From positions 1 through 45,704 of the forward strand of contig DCKO01000009.1 in NCBI GenBank assembly GCA_002320665.1: a stretch of 45,704 nucleotides of DNA, written 5' to 3'. Positions 1 through 8,826 of the stretch are shown one piece after another. Numbering within the stretch: position 1 is the first letter of the stretch; the number at the start of each line of letters is the position of its first letter. The notes under the pieces were generated by a model. It saw only the letters and a program-made list of their open reading frames with translations. It searched no databases and had not been told where the DNA came from. This stretch comes from Micavibrio sp. UBA1672 (lineage in GTDB: Bacteria; Pseudomonadota; Alphaproteobacteria; Micavibrionales; Micavibrionaceae). Made by a program: the position numbers and the translations under genes.

Positions 1-1
1 A

Positions 2-610
2 ACATCACATAGCGATATCTTGAATTTACTCTCGGAAAAGCAATATAGCCGCATCCCGATTTACAGTGAAACACTGGATAATGTTATTGGCGCCATCCAT
101 ATCAAAGACATCATGGCTACACTTGCCCAAGGTAAAACCATTAATGCTCTGGAACTTGTCAGGGAAATTCCTGTGGTCTCGCCCGCCATGCCGGTACTGG
201 ACCTTTTGATGCAAATGCGCATGACCAAAAAGCATATGGTGCTCGTCATTGATGAATATGGTGGCGTTGATGGCCTTGTTACCATTGGTGACGTTATCGA
301 AGCCATTGTCGGCAGTATTGATGATGAACACGACCCTGAAGATCACCCGAAAATGGCCAAAGCCGCTGATGGCTCCATAGTGGCCGATAGCCGCGTTAAT
401 CTTGGTGATTTTGAATCGGCCTTCGGTGAAGTCCTAAGTGATGAAGAACGAGATGATAATGATACACTTGGTGGTCTTGTCTTTTCTGTTGCTGGCCGTG
501 TGCCCGTCAGAGGTGAAATCATTAAACACGATTCAGGCTTTGAATTCGAAATCCTTGAAGCTGATCCACGACGCGTTGGCCGCTTGAAAATATTACCACC
601 AAGTGAATAG
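2..610 (+). CDS. CorC/HlyC-family CBS-domain protein, 3' part (5' end outside window)
   Basis: The frame is open from base 2, so this is the C-terminal part of a longer protein; the internal TTG at 20 is not a real start. What is visible is the second half of a CBS-domain pair (HIKDIMATLAQG, then VIDEYGGVDGLVTIGDVIEAIVG), followed by a CorC_HlyC C-terminal domain with the typical VAGRVPVRGEI and GFEFEILEADPRRVGRLKI blocks. In this family the CBS pair binds adenine nucleotides, and the proteins are linked to Mg/Co efflux or membrane-associated metal homeostasis. The next gene is lnt. The order corC (ybeX) - lnt is widespread in Proteobacteria and supports the call. The gap to lnt is 38 nt, so cotranscription is likely. 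Confidence 0.85.
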   Translation, partial: TSHSDILNLLSEKQYSRIPIYSETLDNVIGAIHIKDIMATLAQGKTINALELVREIPVVSPAMPVLDLLMQMRMTKKHMVLVIDEYGGVDGLVTIGDVIEAIVGSIDDEHDPEDHPKMAKAADGSIVADSRVNLGDFESAFGEVLSDEERDDNDTLGGLVFSVAGRVPVRGEIIKHDSGFEFEILEADPRRVGRLKILPPSE

Positions 611-648
611 CTCTTGCATCCCCCTTGTCCCGAGGGTAAGAGTTTTTC

Positions 649-2112
649 ATGAAAACTTATCTTGAAACTTTTCTAAAAGATAAAAAATACCGTTTTGCCT
701 TGATGGCTTTTATATTAGGCGCGGCAACTTCTTTTGCCATGGCCCCCTATTACATTGTACCGCTGATTTTTCTGGGGCTAAGCGGCTTATATATTCTTCT
801 GGATTTAAGCTCAACTCGTCTTACAGCAGCCTTAACGGGATATTGCTTTGGATTGGGATATTTTGGTTTTGGCCTCTCCTGGATTGCAAACGCTTTGCTG
901 GTTGAGGGCAATGCTTATGCTTGGGCATGGCCTCTTGCTGTTGCAGGCCTGCCTGCATTATTGTCGTTTTTTCCCGCATTTGGCGCTTTATGCATCAAAC
1001 GTTTTTGCGACTTAAAAAAGGTAACAGGCTTCTTTGGGTTTGTTTTCTTCCTTAGCATCTCCGAATGGCTCAGAGGAAATATCCTAACGGGTTTCCCATG
1101 GAATTTATTCGCCTATACATGGGGTGAAAACCTTGAGGTTATACAAATTATTTCATTAGCGGATGTTTATTTACTCAATATTCTAACCATATTCTGGTGC
1201 GCAACATTAGGATATTTGATAAGCACCTCACAAAGCAAAACAATCAAAATAACACTAACTGCTTTGTGCTTGCTAAGCTTTGTTGGCAATTATTATTTCG
1301 GCACGCAAAGACTGAATAAAAACCCAACACAATATAATGAACACATAAAGCTTGTTCTGGTGCAGCCAAACATAAAGCAAAGCGAAAAATGGCAAAAAGA
1401 AAAGATTGTCCAGCATTACGAGAATAATTTGGCTCTAATCCATGAGGCTCTAAAAAAAGAAAATGGTAAGGACGATGTCTATATTTTTCTTCCCGAAACA
1501 GCCTTTCCACCATTTGTAACACAAGACCCGCAAGCCAAGGCAATGCTGGCAGAAGTCTTAACCACTTATGAAGGCAATGTTACCCTGATTGCTGGTGTCT
1601 TGAGGTACAACCCCGACAAAGATCAATATTTCAACTCCATTGTTGCTTTTGATAAAAATGCTGGCATTGTAAATATCTACGATAAACACCATCTCGTGCC
1701 ATTTGGCGAGTACATACCCTTTAACGAGATTGTTAATATAGCGCCCATAGTAGGTTTTAACGGATTCCAATCTGGCATTGGACCAGAAATAAAAGAGACA
1801 GAAACAGGTTTTTCATACATACCCGTAATTTGCTATGAAGCAATTTTTTCAAAAGCATTTTCTTCGCTTCGTCACAAGGATAAAAAACTGATTGTTAATG
1901 TAACAAATGATGGCTGGTATGGAAAAAGTGCCGGCCCATACCAGCATCTCGTGCAAACAAAATTCAGAGCAATAGAAAATAATGTTCCGCTATTAAGGGT
2001 CGCAAATACAGGGGTATCAGGCCTTTTTGACAATCTAGGAAGAACCGTAAAGCAAACTAACTTATTTGAAAGAACCACAGTAAGTAATGCCATCCCTGTC
2101 ACTAATAAATAG
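649..2112 (+). CDS. lnt: Apolipoprotein N-acyltransferase
   Basis: Lnt transfers an acyl chain from phospholipid to the N-terminal cysteine of outer-membrane apolipoproteins, the last step of lipoprotein maturation, with its active site on the periplasmic face of the inner membrane. The 487-aa product has several N-terminal hydrophobic segments (about residues 15-200) and a C-terminal nitrilase-fold domain. The expected Glu-Lys-Cys triad is visible: E283 in FLPETAFP, K346 in YDKHHLVPFGEYIP and C395 in PVICYEAIF. Length matches the family (about 500 aa). The ATG start is in a normal position after the CorC-like gene. The M48 lipoprotein at 27501-28958 is one likely client. Confidence 0.95.
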   Translation: MKTYLETFLKDKKYRFALMAFILGAATSFAMAPYYIVPLIFLGLSGLYILLDLSSTRLTAALTGYCFGLGYFGFGLSWIANALLVEGNAYAWAWPLAVAGLPALLSFFPAFGALCIKRFCDLKKVTGFFGFVFFLSISEWLRGNILTGFPWNLFAYTWGENLEVIQIISLADVYLLNILTIFWCATLGYLISTSQSKTIKITLTALCLLSFVGNYYFGTQRLNKNPTQYNEHIKLVLVQPNIKQSEKWQKEKIVQHYENNLALIHEALKKENGKDDVYIFLPETAFPPFVTQDPQAKAMLAEVLTTYEGNVTLIAGVLRYNPDKDQYFNSIVAFDKNAGIVNIYDKHHLVPFGEYIPFNEIVNIAPIVGFNGFQSGIGPEIKETETGFSYIPVICYEAIFSKAFSSLRHKDKKLIVNVTNDGWYGKSAGPYQHLVQTKFRAIENNVPLLRVANTGVSGLFDNLGRTVKQTNLFERTTVSNAIPVTNK

Positions 2113-2126
2113 CAAGACAAACGAAA

Positions 2127-2186
2127 AAAAAGTCATGCAAATGTAAATAAATATTTTCTTTTCAAACGATGATTGCGTGACTTTTT
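2127..2186 (+). terminator. Long inverted repeat downstream of lnt, possible terminator or attenuator
   Basis: AAAAAGTCATGCAA at 2127-2140 is complementary to TTGCGTGACTTTTT at 2173-2186 over 14 pairs with one G-T wobble and a 32-nt AT-rich loop. It ends in a short T run and lies just after lnt, so it may be a rho-independent terminator, though the loop is long. ATGCAAATG at 2135-2143 can instead pair with CATTTGCAT at 2206-2214. Confidence 0.4.
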
Positions 2187-2325
2187 ATGAATATAACCTT
2201 AAGATCATTTGCATACTCTGGTAGTCATATTATAACTATCATAATATTTATAAGCAAAGCCTTATACATATGTAATGTGAAAGGCTTAGCATGAAGTACT
2301 AAAATTGGAGTTCAGGTTAATACAA

Positions 2326-2787
2326 ATGATAGCTAAAAAACAAAAAACAAAAGGCGTTCCCGATGTTGTTGATAAGCATGTAGGAAAACGTCTAAAAATC
2401 CGACGTTCCCTTTTAGGGTTAAGTCAAGAAAAACTCGCGGAAGCTGCAGGGATTACTTTTCAGCAAATACAGAAATATGAGCATGGTACGAACCGCATTA
2501 GTGCAGGAAGATTATTTAAATTCAGTGAAATTCTACAAGTTCCTGTTGGTTACTTTTATGAAGATCTGGTTGGTGATAAAAAAACGTCCAGAAAAGTGCT
2601 TTATGGCCTTTCTGATAGTGAACAAGAAGGTTTCAAGAGTTCAGATAATACAAAACTCGCAGAGACAGATCTTTTTAATCAAAAGGAAACTCTTGATCTA
2701 TTGCGCGTTTATTATTCCATCGAAGATAAGAAATTACGCAAAGATTTATTCAAAAAGATAAAAGTCCTCGTAGAAGCATCGCAGTAA
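2326..2787 (+). CDS. XRE-family helix-turn-helix transcriptional regulator
   Basis: A cytoplasmic DNA-binding protein of about 153 aa. The XRE/Cro HTH domain occupies roughly residues 18-75: VGKRLKIRRSLLGLSQEKLA, then the recognition region ITFQQIQKYEHG and RISAGRLFKFSEIL. This is the classical pattern for the family. The C-terminal half is charged and helical. The frame opens at TTG 2305, but ATG 2326 is preferred because an AGG lies about 9 nt upstream and the family normally starts close to the HTH. It lies between lnt and metK, a position where I recall similar alphaproteobacterial regulators. Its targets are unknown; autoregulation or control of metK is only a guess from position. Confidence 0.85.
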   Translation: MIAKKQKTKGVPDVVDKHVGKRLKIRRSLLGLSQEKLAEAAGITFQQIQKYEHGTNRISAGRLFKFSEILQVPVGYFYEDLVGDKKTSRKVLYGLSDSEQEGFKSSDNTKLAETDLFNQKETLDLLRVYYSIEDKKLRKDLFKKIKVLVEASQ

Positions 2788-2799
2788 AACTTTTTTGTT

Positions 2800-2828
2800 T
2801 TGCACTTGAAATCCAACACATCTATGGA
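2800..2828 (+). promoter_or_regulatory. Candidate sigma-70-type promoter for metK
   Basis: TTGCAC at 2800-2805 and TATGGA at 2823-2828 are separated by exactly 17 nt and lie about 70 nt before the metK start. Each hexamer matches 4 of 6 consensus bases. It is suggestive only. I saw no SAM riboswitch-like fold in this leader. Confidence 0.35.
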
Positions 2829-2901
2829 TTACTGTGTGCGAATATTAACGAAGATTAATTTTTATCAAGAAAGTTAACCAATGCCGTATTCAGGACAAGC
2901 T

Positions 2902-4086
2902 ATGCAACAAAAAGCACTAACAGACTATATTTTTACAAGTGAATCCGTATCAGAAGGTCACCCGGATAAAATCTGTGACCGTATTTCAGATACAATTCTT
3001 GACCTTTACCTTGAAGCTGACCCGTATTCACGTGTCGCATGTGAAACATTCGTAACAACCGACTGTGTTGTTATTGGCGGTGAAACACGCGGCCCCGAAA
3101 GCGTCACAAAGGATAAAATCGAAGAAGCTGCACGTCAGGCCATCAAAAAAGTTGGCTATGAGCAAGAAGGCTTTAACTGGAAGACAGCTGATATTGATGT
3201 AAAACTGCACAAGCAATCAGTTGATATCGCGCAAGGCGTTGATGAAGGTACTGGCGTTGACAAAGACGAAGGTGCTGGCGACCAAGGGATCATGTTTGGC
3301 TATGCGTGTAAAGAAACAGAAGCTCTTATGCCTGCCCCTCTCTATTATTCGCACTTGATTTTGCGCAAGCTTGCCGAAGCCCGTCATGCTGGCAAAATCA
3401 AAGGGATTGAGCCTGATTCAAAATCTCAGGTCACAATGGAATATAAAAATGACAAGCCAGTAGGTGTACGTTCAGTTGTTGTTTCAACACAGCACGCTGA
3501 AGAGCTTTCTCATGATGATGTTAAAAATATTGTTATTCCAATTATTAAAGAGTCACTTCCAGATGGCTGGATGCCTCCCGAAGAAGAACTATACATCAAC
3601 CCCACAGGGCGCTTTGTTATCGGTGGTCCGGTTGGTGATGCTGGTCTGACTGGCCGTAAGATCATCGTGGACACATATGGCGGCGCAGCCCCACATGGTG
3701 GCGGTGCATTCTCAGGTAAAGATCCGACAAAAGTTGACCGTTCAGCGGCTTATATTGCACGTTACCTTGCGAAAAACATTGTTGCCGCAGGTTACGCTGA
3801 TGGCTGTACAATTCAGCTTGCTTACGCGATTGGTGTTTCCAAGCCGATTTCTGTTTACCTGAACACACATGGCACAGGTACAGCGCCAGAAGGTAAAATC
3901 GTAGAAGCACTACAGCAACTTGTTGACCTTAGACCTCGCGGCATCCGTGAGCACCTACAGCTTAACAAGCCAATCTACGAGCCATCATCTGCTTATGGTC
4001 ACTTCGGTAGAACACCAACAGCAGAAGGTCACTTCTCTTGGGAGAAAACTGACCTTGTTGATGATCTACAACGCATCATTGGCTAA
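2902..4086 (+). CDS. metK: S-adenosylmethionine synthase
   Basis: MetK forms S-adenosylmethionine from methionine and ATP in the cytoplasm. The family signatures are intact: FTSESVSEGHPDK at the N terminus (ATP-binding His), GAGDQGIMFGYA in the middle, and GGGAFSGKDPTKVDRS with the catalytic Lys and Asp near the C-terminal third. The frame can also start at ATG 2881, which would add seven residues. ATG 2902 is chosen because AGGA sits 6 nt upstream of it and because family members have only a few residues before the FTSES motif. Length is about 394 aa, as expected. trmB, a SAM consumer, follows after 18 nt and is probably cotranscribed. Confidence 0.95.
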   Translation: MQQKALTDYIFTSESVSEGHPDKICDRISDTILDLYLEADPYSRVACETFVTTDCVVIGGETRGPESVTKDKIEEAARQAIKKVGYEQEGFNWKTADIDVKLHKQSVDIAQGVDEGTGVDKDEGAGDQGIMFGYACKETEALMPAPLYYSHLILRKLAEARHAGKIKGIEPDSKSQVTMEYKNDKPVGVRSVVVSTQHAEELSHDDVKNIVIPIIKESLPDGWMPPEEELYINPTGRFVIGGPVGDAGLTGRKIIVDTYGGAAPHGGGAFSGKDPTKVDRSAAYIARYLAKNIVAAGYADGCTIQLAYAIGVSKPISVYLNTHGTGTAPEGKIVEALQQLVDLRPRGIREHLQLNKPIYEPSSAYGHFGRTPTAEGHFSWEKTDLVDDLQRIIG

Positions 4087-4104
4087 GAAGTCTATTCAGT
4101 AACA

Positions 4105-4827
4105 ATGACAAATAAGAATAATAAGGAGGCCGTTTATCATGAACGGTCTCTTTTTGGTCGCAGACAAGGACGCGCTCTGGGCAAAGAACGTCAAAAGGCA
4201 CTCGATGAGCTTTTGCCTGAAATTGGCGTGAGTAAAGATTATCTTACATTAAAAGCCGACCAAGATCCTACGCATCTTTTTGATAAACCTTATGATGAAT
4301 ACTGGCTGGAAATCGGCTTTGGCTATGGAGAGCATGTGCGCGGCCTTATGCTACAAAATCCCGATAAAGCCTTTATCGGGGCAGAGCCATTTGTGAACGG
4401 CATGACATCCTTCCTGAAGGATATTCAGGAAGAAAATTTTCCAACGAATAACTTACGTCTTCTTATGGATGATGGCATGTTACTGGCACGCTCCTTCAAG
4501 CCAGTGTCACTAGATGGTATCTACATCCTCAACCCCGATCCATGGCATAAAACTCGCCATCATAAACGTAGGCTTGTGCGACAGGAAAACCTCGATATTT
4601 TTGCCAGCATTCTAAAAAAAGGCGGCGACTTAATCCTGACCACAGATGTCGAAGACCTCGCCAATTGGATGATCACTGAAACCATCAATCACGGTGCTTT
4701 TGAATGGCAAGCCAGTTGCGCCGCCGACTGGCAAACCCCGCCAGCAAACTGGATTCCCACACGATATGAAGTCAAAGGTGCAAAAGGCGCTAAAAAAATG
4801 GTATATTTATTATTTAAGAGAATGTAA
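4105..4827 (+). CDS. trmB: tRNA (guanine-N7-)-methyltransferase
   Basis: TrmB methylates G46 of tRNA at N7 using SAM. The 240-aa protein has the alphaproteobacterial N terminus (LFGRRQGRALGKERQKALDEL), a Rossmann-like SAM-binding motif WLEIGFGYGEHV, and the strongly conserved NPDPWHKTRHHKRRLV segment, which is diagnostic for the family. The C terminus has the usual PTRYEVKGAKGAKK block. It lies 18 nt after metK, a synteny that couples SAM synthesis to a SAM-dependent enzyme. An AAGGAGG at 4122-4128 lies inside the gene in front of an out-of-frame ATG and has no evident role. Confidence 0.95.
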   Translation: MTNKNNKEAVYHERSLFGRRQGRALGKERQKALDELLPEIGVSKDYLTLKADQDPTHLFDKPYDEYWLEIGFGYGEHVRGLMLQNPDKAFIGAEPFVNGMTSFLKDIQEENFPTNNLRLLMDDGMLLARSFKPVSLDGIYILNPDPWHKTRHHKRRLVRQENLDIFASILKKGGDLILTTDVEDLANWMITETINHGAFEWQASCAADWQTPPANWIPTRYEVKGAKGAKKMVYLLFKRM

Positions 4828-4881
4828 TCTGCGCCAAATCGTCATCACCTATATGTCATAGACATTCTAAGGCGACCTATC

Positions 4882-4923
4882 CCTAGATTCCGTTAGAATT
4901 TTCTATTCGAAAATTCAGGGAAT
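4882..4923. terminator. Hairpin between convergent trmB and parC, likely bidirectional terminator
   Basis: GAATTTTC (4896-4903) and GAAAATTC (4909-4916) form a perfect 8-bp stem with a 5-nt loop. An outer ATTCC (4887-4891) / GGAAT (4919-4923) pairing extends it. The flanks resemble the common ATTCC...GGAATGACG intergenic palindrome of Proteobacteria. It lies between the ends of two convergent genes, so it could stop transcription from both sides. Confidence 0.5.
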
Positions 4924-4937
4924 GACGTACAGGTTTT

Positions 4938-7178
4938 CTAAAACTTATACCCGAACCGATTACTCTTCGGGAAACCATTAGGCGGCAGACGGCCTGCACT
5001 CGCGCGTTTACCGATCCACGGAGCAATATCTTCAACCGTGGTTGTTCCTGCGCCGTATTTATATTCTAACCCTTTCTCAAGATTAAAGGTTTTGAGGTCA
5101 GAGAGACTGCTATCTTTATATTTCTGCAAGATAACCCCCTTGCCCTTGCTCATCTCCGGCAGCTCAACCAGCGGGAAAACTAGCATCTTGCGGTTCTTAC
5201 CAATCACAGCCACATGATCATCCGCCTCATCCAGATAATAACACCCTGCTGCCTCGGATTTACCACTCACATTTAAAATCTGCTTACCCGTTTTAGTCTG
5301 CGCCAGCACATCGGCGGAGTTCACAACAAAGCCACGCCCATCCGTAGAATACACAAGAATTTTCTGCTCTGGTCTATAAATCTGCATATCAGCAATACCG
5401 GAATCATTCGGGATATCGACCATCAGACGCAATGGCTCACCAAAGCCCCTACCCGACGGCAACTTATCACAGCCCAGCGTATAAAAACGCCCATTCGTAG
5501 CCAGAATAATAATCTTATCCGTGGTTTGAACCTCGATAAAGTAAGCGCCTCTATCGCCATCCTTATATTTGATATCAGCCGGATTATGACCATGCCCCTT
5601 CATCGCCTTGATCCAACCCTTTGACGAGCACACAACCGTCACAGGCTCTTTCTCGATCATCATCTGATCCAGATCCACCTCAATAGGCTCCAAAGCAGAA
5701 CCTATTTGTGTACGGCGCGCCCCAAGCTCCGTATCTTGCCCGAATTCTTTTCTTAAATTCTGGATTTGCTTTTTGATCTTTGTCCATTGACGTGCTTCGG
5801 AATTAATCAGTTTTTTAAGCTCATCTCGTTCTTTGGAAAGCTCTTCATGGTCTTTACGAATTTCCATTTCCTCAAGCTTGGCAAGTTTTCTCAAACGTAA
5901 GTTCAGAATTGCTTCAGCTTGAACCTCCGTTAACTCAAAAGTATCAATTAGCTTTTGCTTCGGCTCATCCTCAAAGCGGATAATACGAATAACTTCATCA
6001 ATATTCAGGAAGGCAATCAAATAGCCTTCCAGCTCTTCCAATTTTTTAAGAACCTGATCAAGACGGAATTGTGAACGACGTACTAAAACTTCCTGCTGGT
6101 GGTTCATCCAGTTCTGCAAGGCTTCCTTGATAGTCATAACCTTGGGCACAAGACCATTTTCTAGCACGTTCATATTCATATTGAAACGCGTCTCAAGATC
6201 GCAGGACTTGAACAAAGCCTCCATCAGGATTTCAGGCTGAACATTCCGGTTTTTCGGCACAAGTACTAGACGAATATCATCAGCGCTCTCATCGCGCACA
6301 TCATCAAGCAAAGGCAGCTTCTTAGCCTGAATAAGATCAGCAATCTTTTCAATCAGCTTGGATTTTTGCACCTGATAAGGAATTTCAGTCACCACTATCT
6401 GATAAAGCCCTTGCTTAAGATCTTCCTTTTCCCATTTCGCACGAATACGGAAAGCCCTACGACCCGTTTCATAAGCCGCGATAATATCTTCTTTCTTCTC
6501 GACCAAGATACCGCCTGTGGGCATATCCGGCCCCTGCACAATATCAACAATCTCGGCAATCGTCGGGTCTTTCTCCAGCATAAGCTCCATAGCTTCACAA
6601 AGCTCGGCCACATTATGCGGTGGGATATTCGTTGCCATACCTACGGCAATACCGCTAGAGCCATTGGCTAATAAATTCGGAAAACCTCCCGGCAAAACAA
6701 CAGGTTCACTACTAGAGCCATCATAAGTTGGTCGAAAATCAACAGCATTTTGCTCAATGCCTTCCAGCATCATCAAAGCTACAGCAGTTAGACGTGCCTC
6801 TGTATATCGATAAGCTGCAGCATTATCACCGTCAATATTTCCGAAATTCCCTTGCCCATCCACGAGCGGATATCTTAATGCAAAATCCTGTGCCAAACGC
6901 ACCATAGCGTCATAAACAGCTGTATCACCATGCGGATGAAATCCCCCGATAACATCTCCAACTACTTTTGCTGATTTCTTGGGTGCACTTTTGGGGTTAA
7001 GCTTAAGCAAGTGCATCGCATAGAGAAGACGTCTGTGCACAGGCTTCATACCATCACGCACATCCGGCAAGCTTCGGCTCATAATCGTTGAAAGCGCATA
7101 GGATAAATACCGCTCAGATAAAATATCGCTAAGCGGTTCATCGATGATTTCATTGGCGAGTGTATTATCCTGCGGCAT
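4938..7178 (-). CDS. parC: DNA topoisomerase IV subunit A
   Basis: ParC, with ParE, decatenates replicated chromosomes by passing DNA through a double-strand break. The 746-aa protein has the breakage-reunion domain with GMKPVHRRLLYAM and the active-site tyrosine Y125 in AYRYTEARL. A coiled tower segment follows (about residues 370-480), then a shortened beta-pinwheel C-terminal domain. It is ParC rather than GyrA by length, by the lack of a canonical GyrA box and by the alphaproteobacterial C-terminal sequence GRLPPNGFPKSNRFG. The quinolone-determining segment reads HPHGDTAVYD, with Thr86 where E. coli has Ser. Its start overlaps the end of recO by 14 nt, so the two are translationally coupled. 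Confidence 0.95.
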   Translation of the reverse strand: MPQDNTLANEIIDEPLSDILSERYLSYALSTIMSRSLPDVRDGMKPVHRRLLYAMHLLKLNPKSAPKKSAKVVGDVIGGFHPHGDTAVYDAMVRLAQDFALRYPLVDGQGNFGNIDGDNAAAYRYTEARLTAVALMMLEGIEQNAVDFRPTYDGSSSEPVVLPGGFPNLLANGSSGIAVGMATNIPPHNVAELCEAMELMLEKDPTIAEIVDIVQGPDMPTGGILVEKKEDIIAAYETGRRAFRIRAKWEKEDLKQGLYQIVVTEIPYQVQKSKLIEKIADLIQAKKLPLLDDVRDESADDIRLVLVPKNRNVQPEILMEALFKSCDLETRFNMNMNVLENGLVPKVMTIKEALQNWMNHQQEVLVRRSQFRLDQVLKKLEELEGYLIAFLNIDEVIRIIRFEDEPKQKLIDTFELTEVQAEAILNLRLRKLAKLEEMEIRKDHEELSKERDELKKLINSEARQWTKIKKQIQNLRKEFGQDTELGARRTQIGSALEPIEVDLDQMMIEKEPVTVVCSSKGWIKAMKGHGHNPADIKYKDGDRGAYFIEVQTTDKIIILATNGRFYTLGCDKLPSGRGFGEPLRLMVDIPNDSGIADMQIYRPEQKILVYSTDGRGFVVNSADVLAQTKTGKQILNVSGKSEAAGCYYLDEADDHVAVIGKNRKMLVFPLVELPEMSKGKGVILQKYKDSSLSDLKTFNLEKGLEYKYGAGTTTVEDIAPWIGKRASAGRLPPNGFPKSNRFGYKF

Positions 7179-7956
7179 GTAATTCGCTTCCTAAGCTATC
7201 AGTATCTCTGAGGTTATCGTTTTGTTTTTTGTCAAAATATTCAGCAAAACGCAAGGCCAACCTTCGTCTTGCTTCAGGGATTCCCCGATTATGATGCGCA
7301 AAAACCCAGTGTTCAAGGAAAAATCCGGTTAATTGCAATCCTGTGAGTATATCTTGATCATCTGCTGGCCCACCATTAGAGCACAAAAATCCGGGCAAGG
7401 GCAGTAATTTATCCTTATAAGGCTCACCCGCTTCATAGCTCACCGCCCTACCCGTTTTGGGACTGACATAAGCCAAGGTATTATTATTTCCACCACCGGC
7501 ACATTTACTTAACTCTAACGCAAAGCCCAATTCTTTCAACAAGGCAACCTCCCACATGATATAAGCAGGCGCCCAAACATCACTTTCCAGAATTTCCAAC
7601 AAAGCACAAAGACCATTAAATAGGCCCGGATGCCCTTCACGCTCGGGCAGAGCCTGATCGCAAAGCGCACAAGCCGATTGCAATGCCGCCAGCTTTACAG
7701 CATCTTGCATAATCCTACCAGCTGTTGATCTTGATAATTCCAAATTTAACGTGCCTAGATTCTCGGAAGTGCGGGACCGCCACTGCGCATCAACGATATT
7801 ACCAACTTCAAGCGTTCCTCTGGTCTTTTTGGAGTTCGCACCATTCATATAGCCTGCTTGCCGACCATGATCATGTGTCAGCAGCGAGACAATAGCCCCG
7901 TTCTCACCATGAGCACGCACAGCCAAAATAACAGATTGATCTTGCCAATGTTCCAT
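7165..7956 (-). CDS. recO: DNA repair protein RecO
   Basis: RecO loads RecA onto SSB-coated single-stranded DNA in the RecFOR recombination pathway. The 263-aa product has the N-terminal OB-fold pattern (ILAVRAHGENGAIVSLLTHDHGRQAGYMNGANSKK) and the helical C-terminal domain with ELSRSTAGRI and LLKELGFALELSKCA. The zinc-binding cysteines seen in some RecO proteins are largely missing; only CAGGG and a later CSNG remain. It is the upstream member of a recO-parC pair, a known alphaproteobacterial arrangement. The usual upstream neighbours rnc and era are absent here. Confidence 0.93.
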   Translation of the reverse strand: MEHWQDQSVILAVRAHGENGAIVSLLTHDHGRQAGYMNGANSKKTRGTLEVGNIVDAQWRSRTSENLGTLNLELSRSTAGRIMQDAVKLAALQSACALCDQALPEREGHPGLFNGLCALLEILESDVWAPAYIMWEVALLKELGFALELSKCAGGGNNNTLAYVSPKTGRAVSYEAGEPYKDKLLPLPGFLCSNGGPADDQDILTGLQLTGFFLEHWVFAHHNRGIPEARRRLALRFAEYFDKKQNDNLRDTDSLGSELHAAG

Positions 7957-8033
7957 AAGAGCTTATTATGCGCTTTGTTCTGGCAAAAACCAGTGCAAAT
8001 TGGAGAAACGGCTTAAAAATCTGGTGGTGAAGC

Positions 8034-8816
8034 ATGACCCGTAAAATCGGCATAGCAGGTATTGGTGCAATCGGCAGCGTCGTTGCCAAATCGCTCTTTA
8101 ATAATGAAATAAATGGCTTTGAACTTGATTGCATCTGCGACCCAAACCCGATCATTGATTTAGATATCCCTAACCTCAGCTTCAAGGAGTTAGCAGCCCG
8201 CGTTGATCTTGTGGTGGAATGCCTACCGGCTGCAATCGTGCCAGAGCTTGCTAAAATCACCTTTAAAGCCAATAAAGATATTCTCTTCATCAGCAGCGCA
8301 GCCCTGCTCGTTTATCCTGAGATTCTGGATTGGCAAAAGAACAGCACATCCACAGTATATATCCCTTCCGGCGCTTTAACAGGATTAGACGGTGTAAAGG
8401 CCATGAAAGAGCTTGGCATCAAATCCAGTAAAATTGCCACGACCAAGCACCCCAAAGGCTTTAGCGGCGCGCCACATGTCATCGATAATAATATTGATGT
8501 AGACTCTATTGATAAAAAAACCCGTATCTTTGAAGGTGATGCATTAGAAGCTTCCAAGGGTTTTCCAGCCAATATCAATGTCGCCGCCACACTAAGCCTA
8601 GCTGGGATTGGGCCGCAAGAAACACGTGTCGAAATATGGGCCGATCCCGCAGCCAAAGGTAATACGCATGAAATCACAGTCAAAGGTGAATACTCAACCA
8701 TGAGCGCCAAAATCGAAAATATGCCCGACCCTAAAAACCCGAAAAGCTCGGTTTTGGCTGCAAAAAGTATCATTGCCACGCTAAAAGATTTCAATAGTGT
8801 TCTGATTGTGGCATAA
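8034..8816 (+). CDS. nadX: L-aspartate dehydrogenase (NadX-type)
   Basis: NadX oxidises L-aspartate to iminoaspartate with NAD(P) and can feed quinolinate and NAD synthesis in place of NadB. Visible features are an N-terminal dinucleotide-binding motif (G9-x-G11-x-x-G14), the family motif SGALTGLDG at 112-120, ANINVAATLSLAG near 179-191, the probable catalytic His212 in GNTHEITVKG, and the C-terminal signature NPKSSVLAAKSI. Length (260 aa) is typical. No nadA or nadC is nearby, so the pathway role is inferred from the family. The downstream phosphatase gene starts only 10 nt after its stop. Confidence 0.85.
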   Translation: MTRKIGIAGIGAIGSVVAKSLFNNEINGFELDCICDPNPIIDLDIPNLSFKELAARVDLVVECLPAAIVPELAKITFKANKDILFISSAALLVYPEILDWQKNSTSTVYIPSGALTGLDGVKAMKELGIKSSKIATTKHPKGFSGAPHVIDNNIDVDSIDKKTRIFEGDALEASKGFPANINVAATLSLAGIGPQETRVEIWADPAAKGNTHEITVKGEYSTMSAKIENMPDPKNPKSSVLAAKSIIATLKDFNSVLIVA

Positions 8817-8826
8817 GAGGATTATT

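Noticed and set aside
2788..2901. SAM riboswitch in the metK leader
   Set aside because: No conserved SAM-I, SAM-II or SAM/SAH core could be recognised in this short AT-rich leader.
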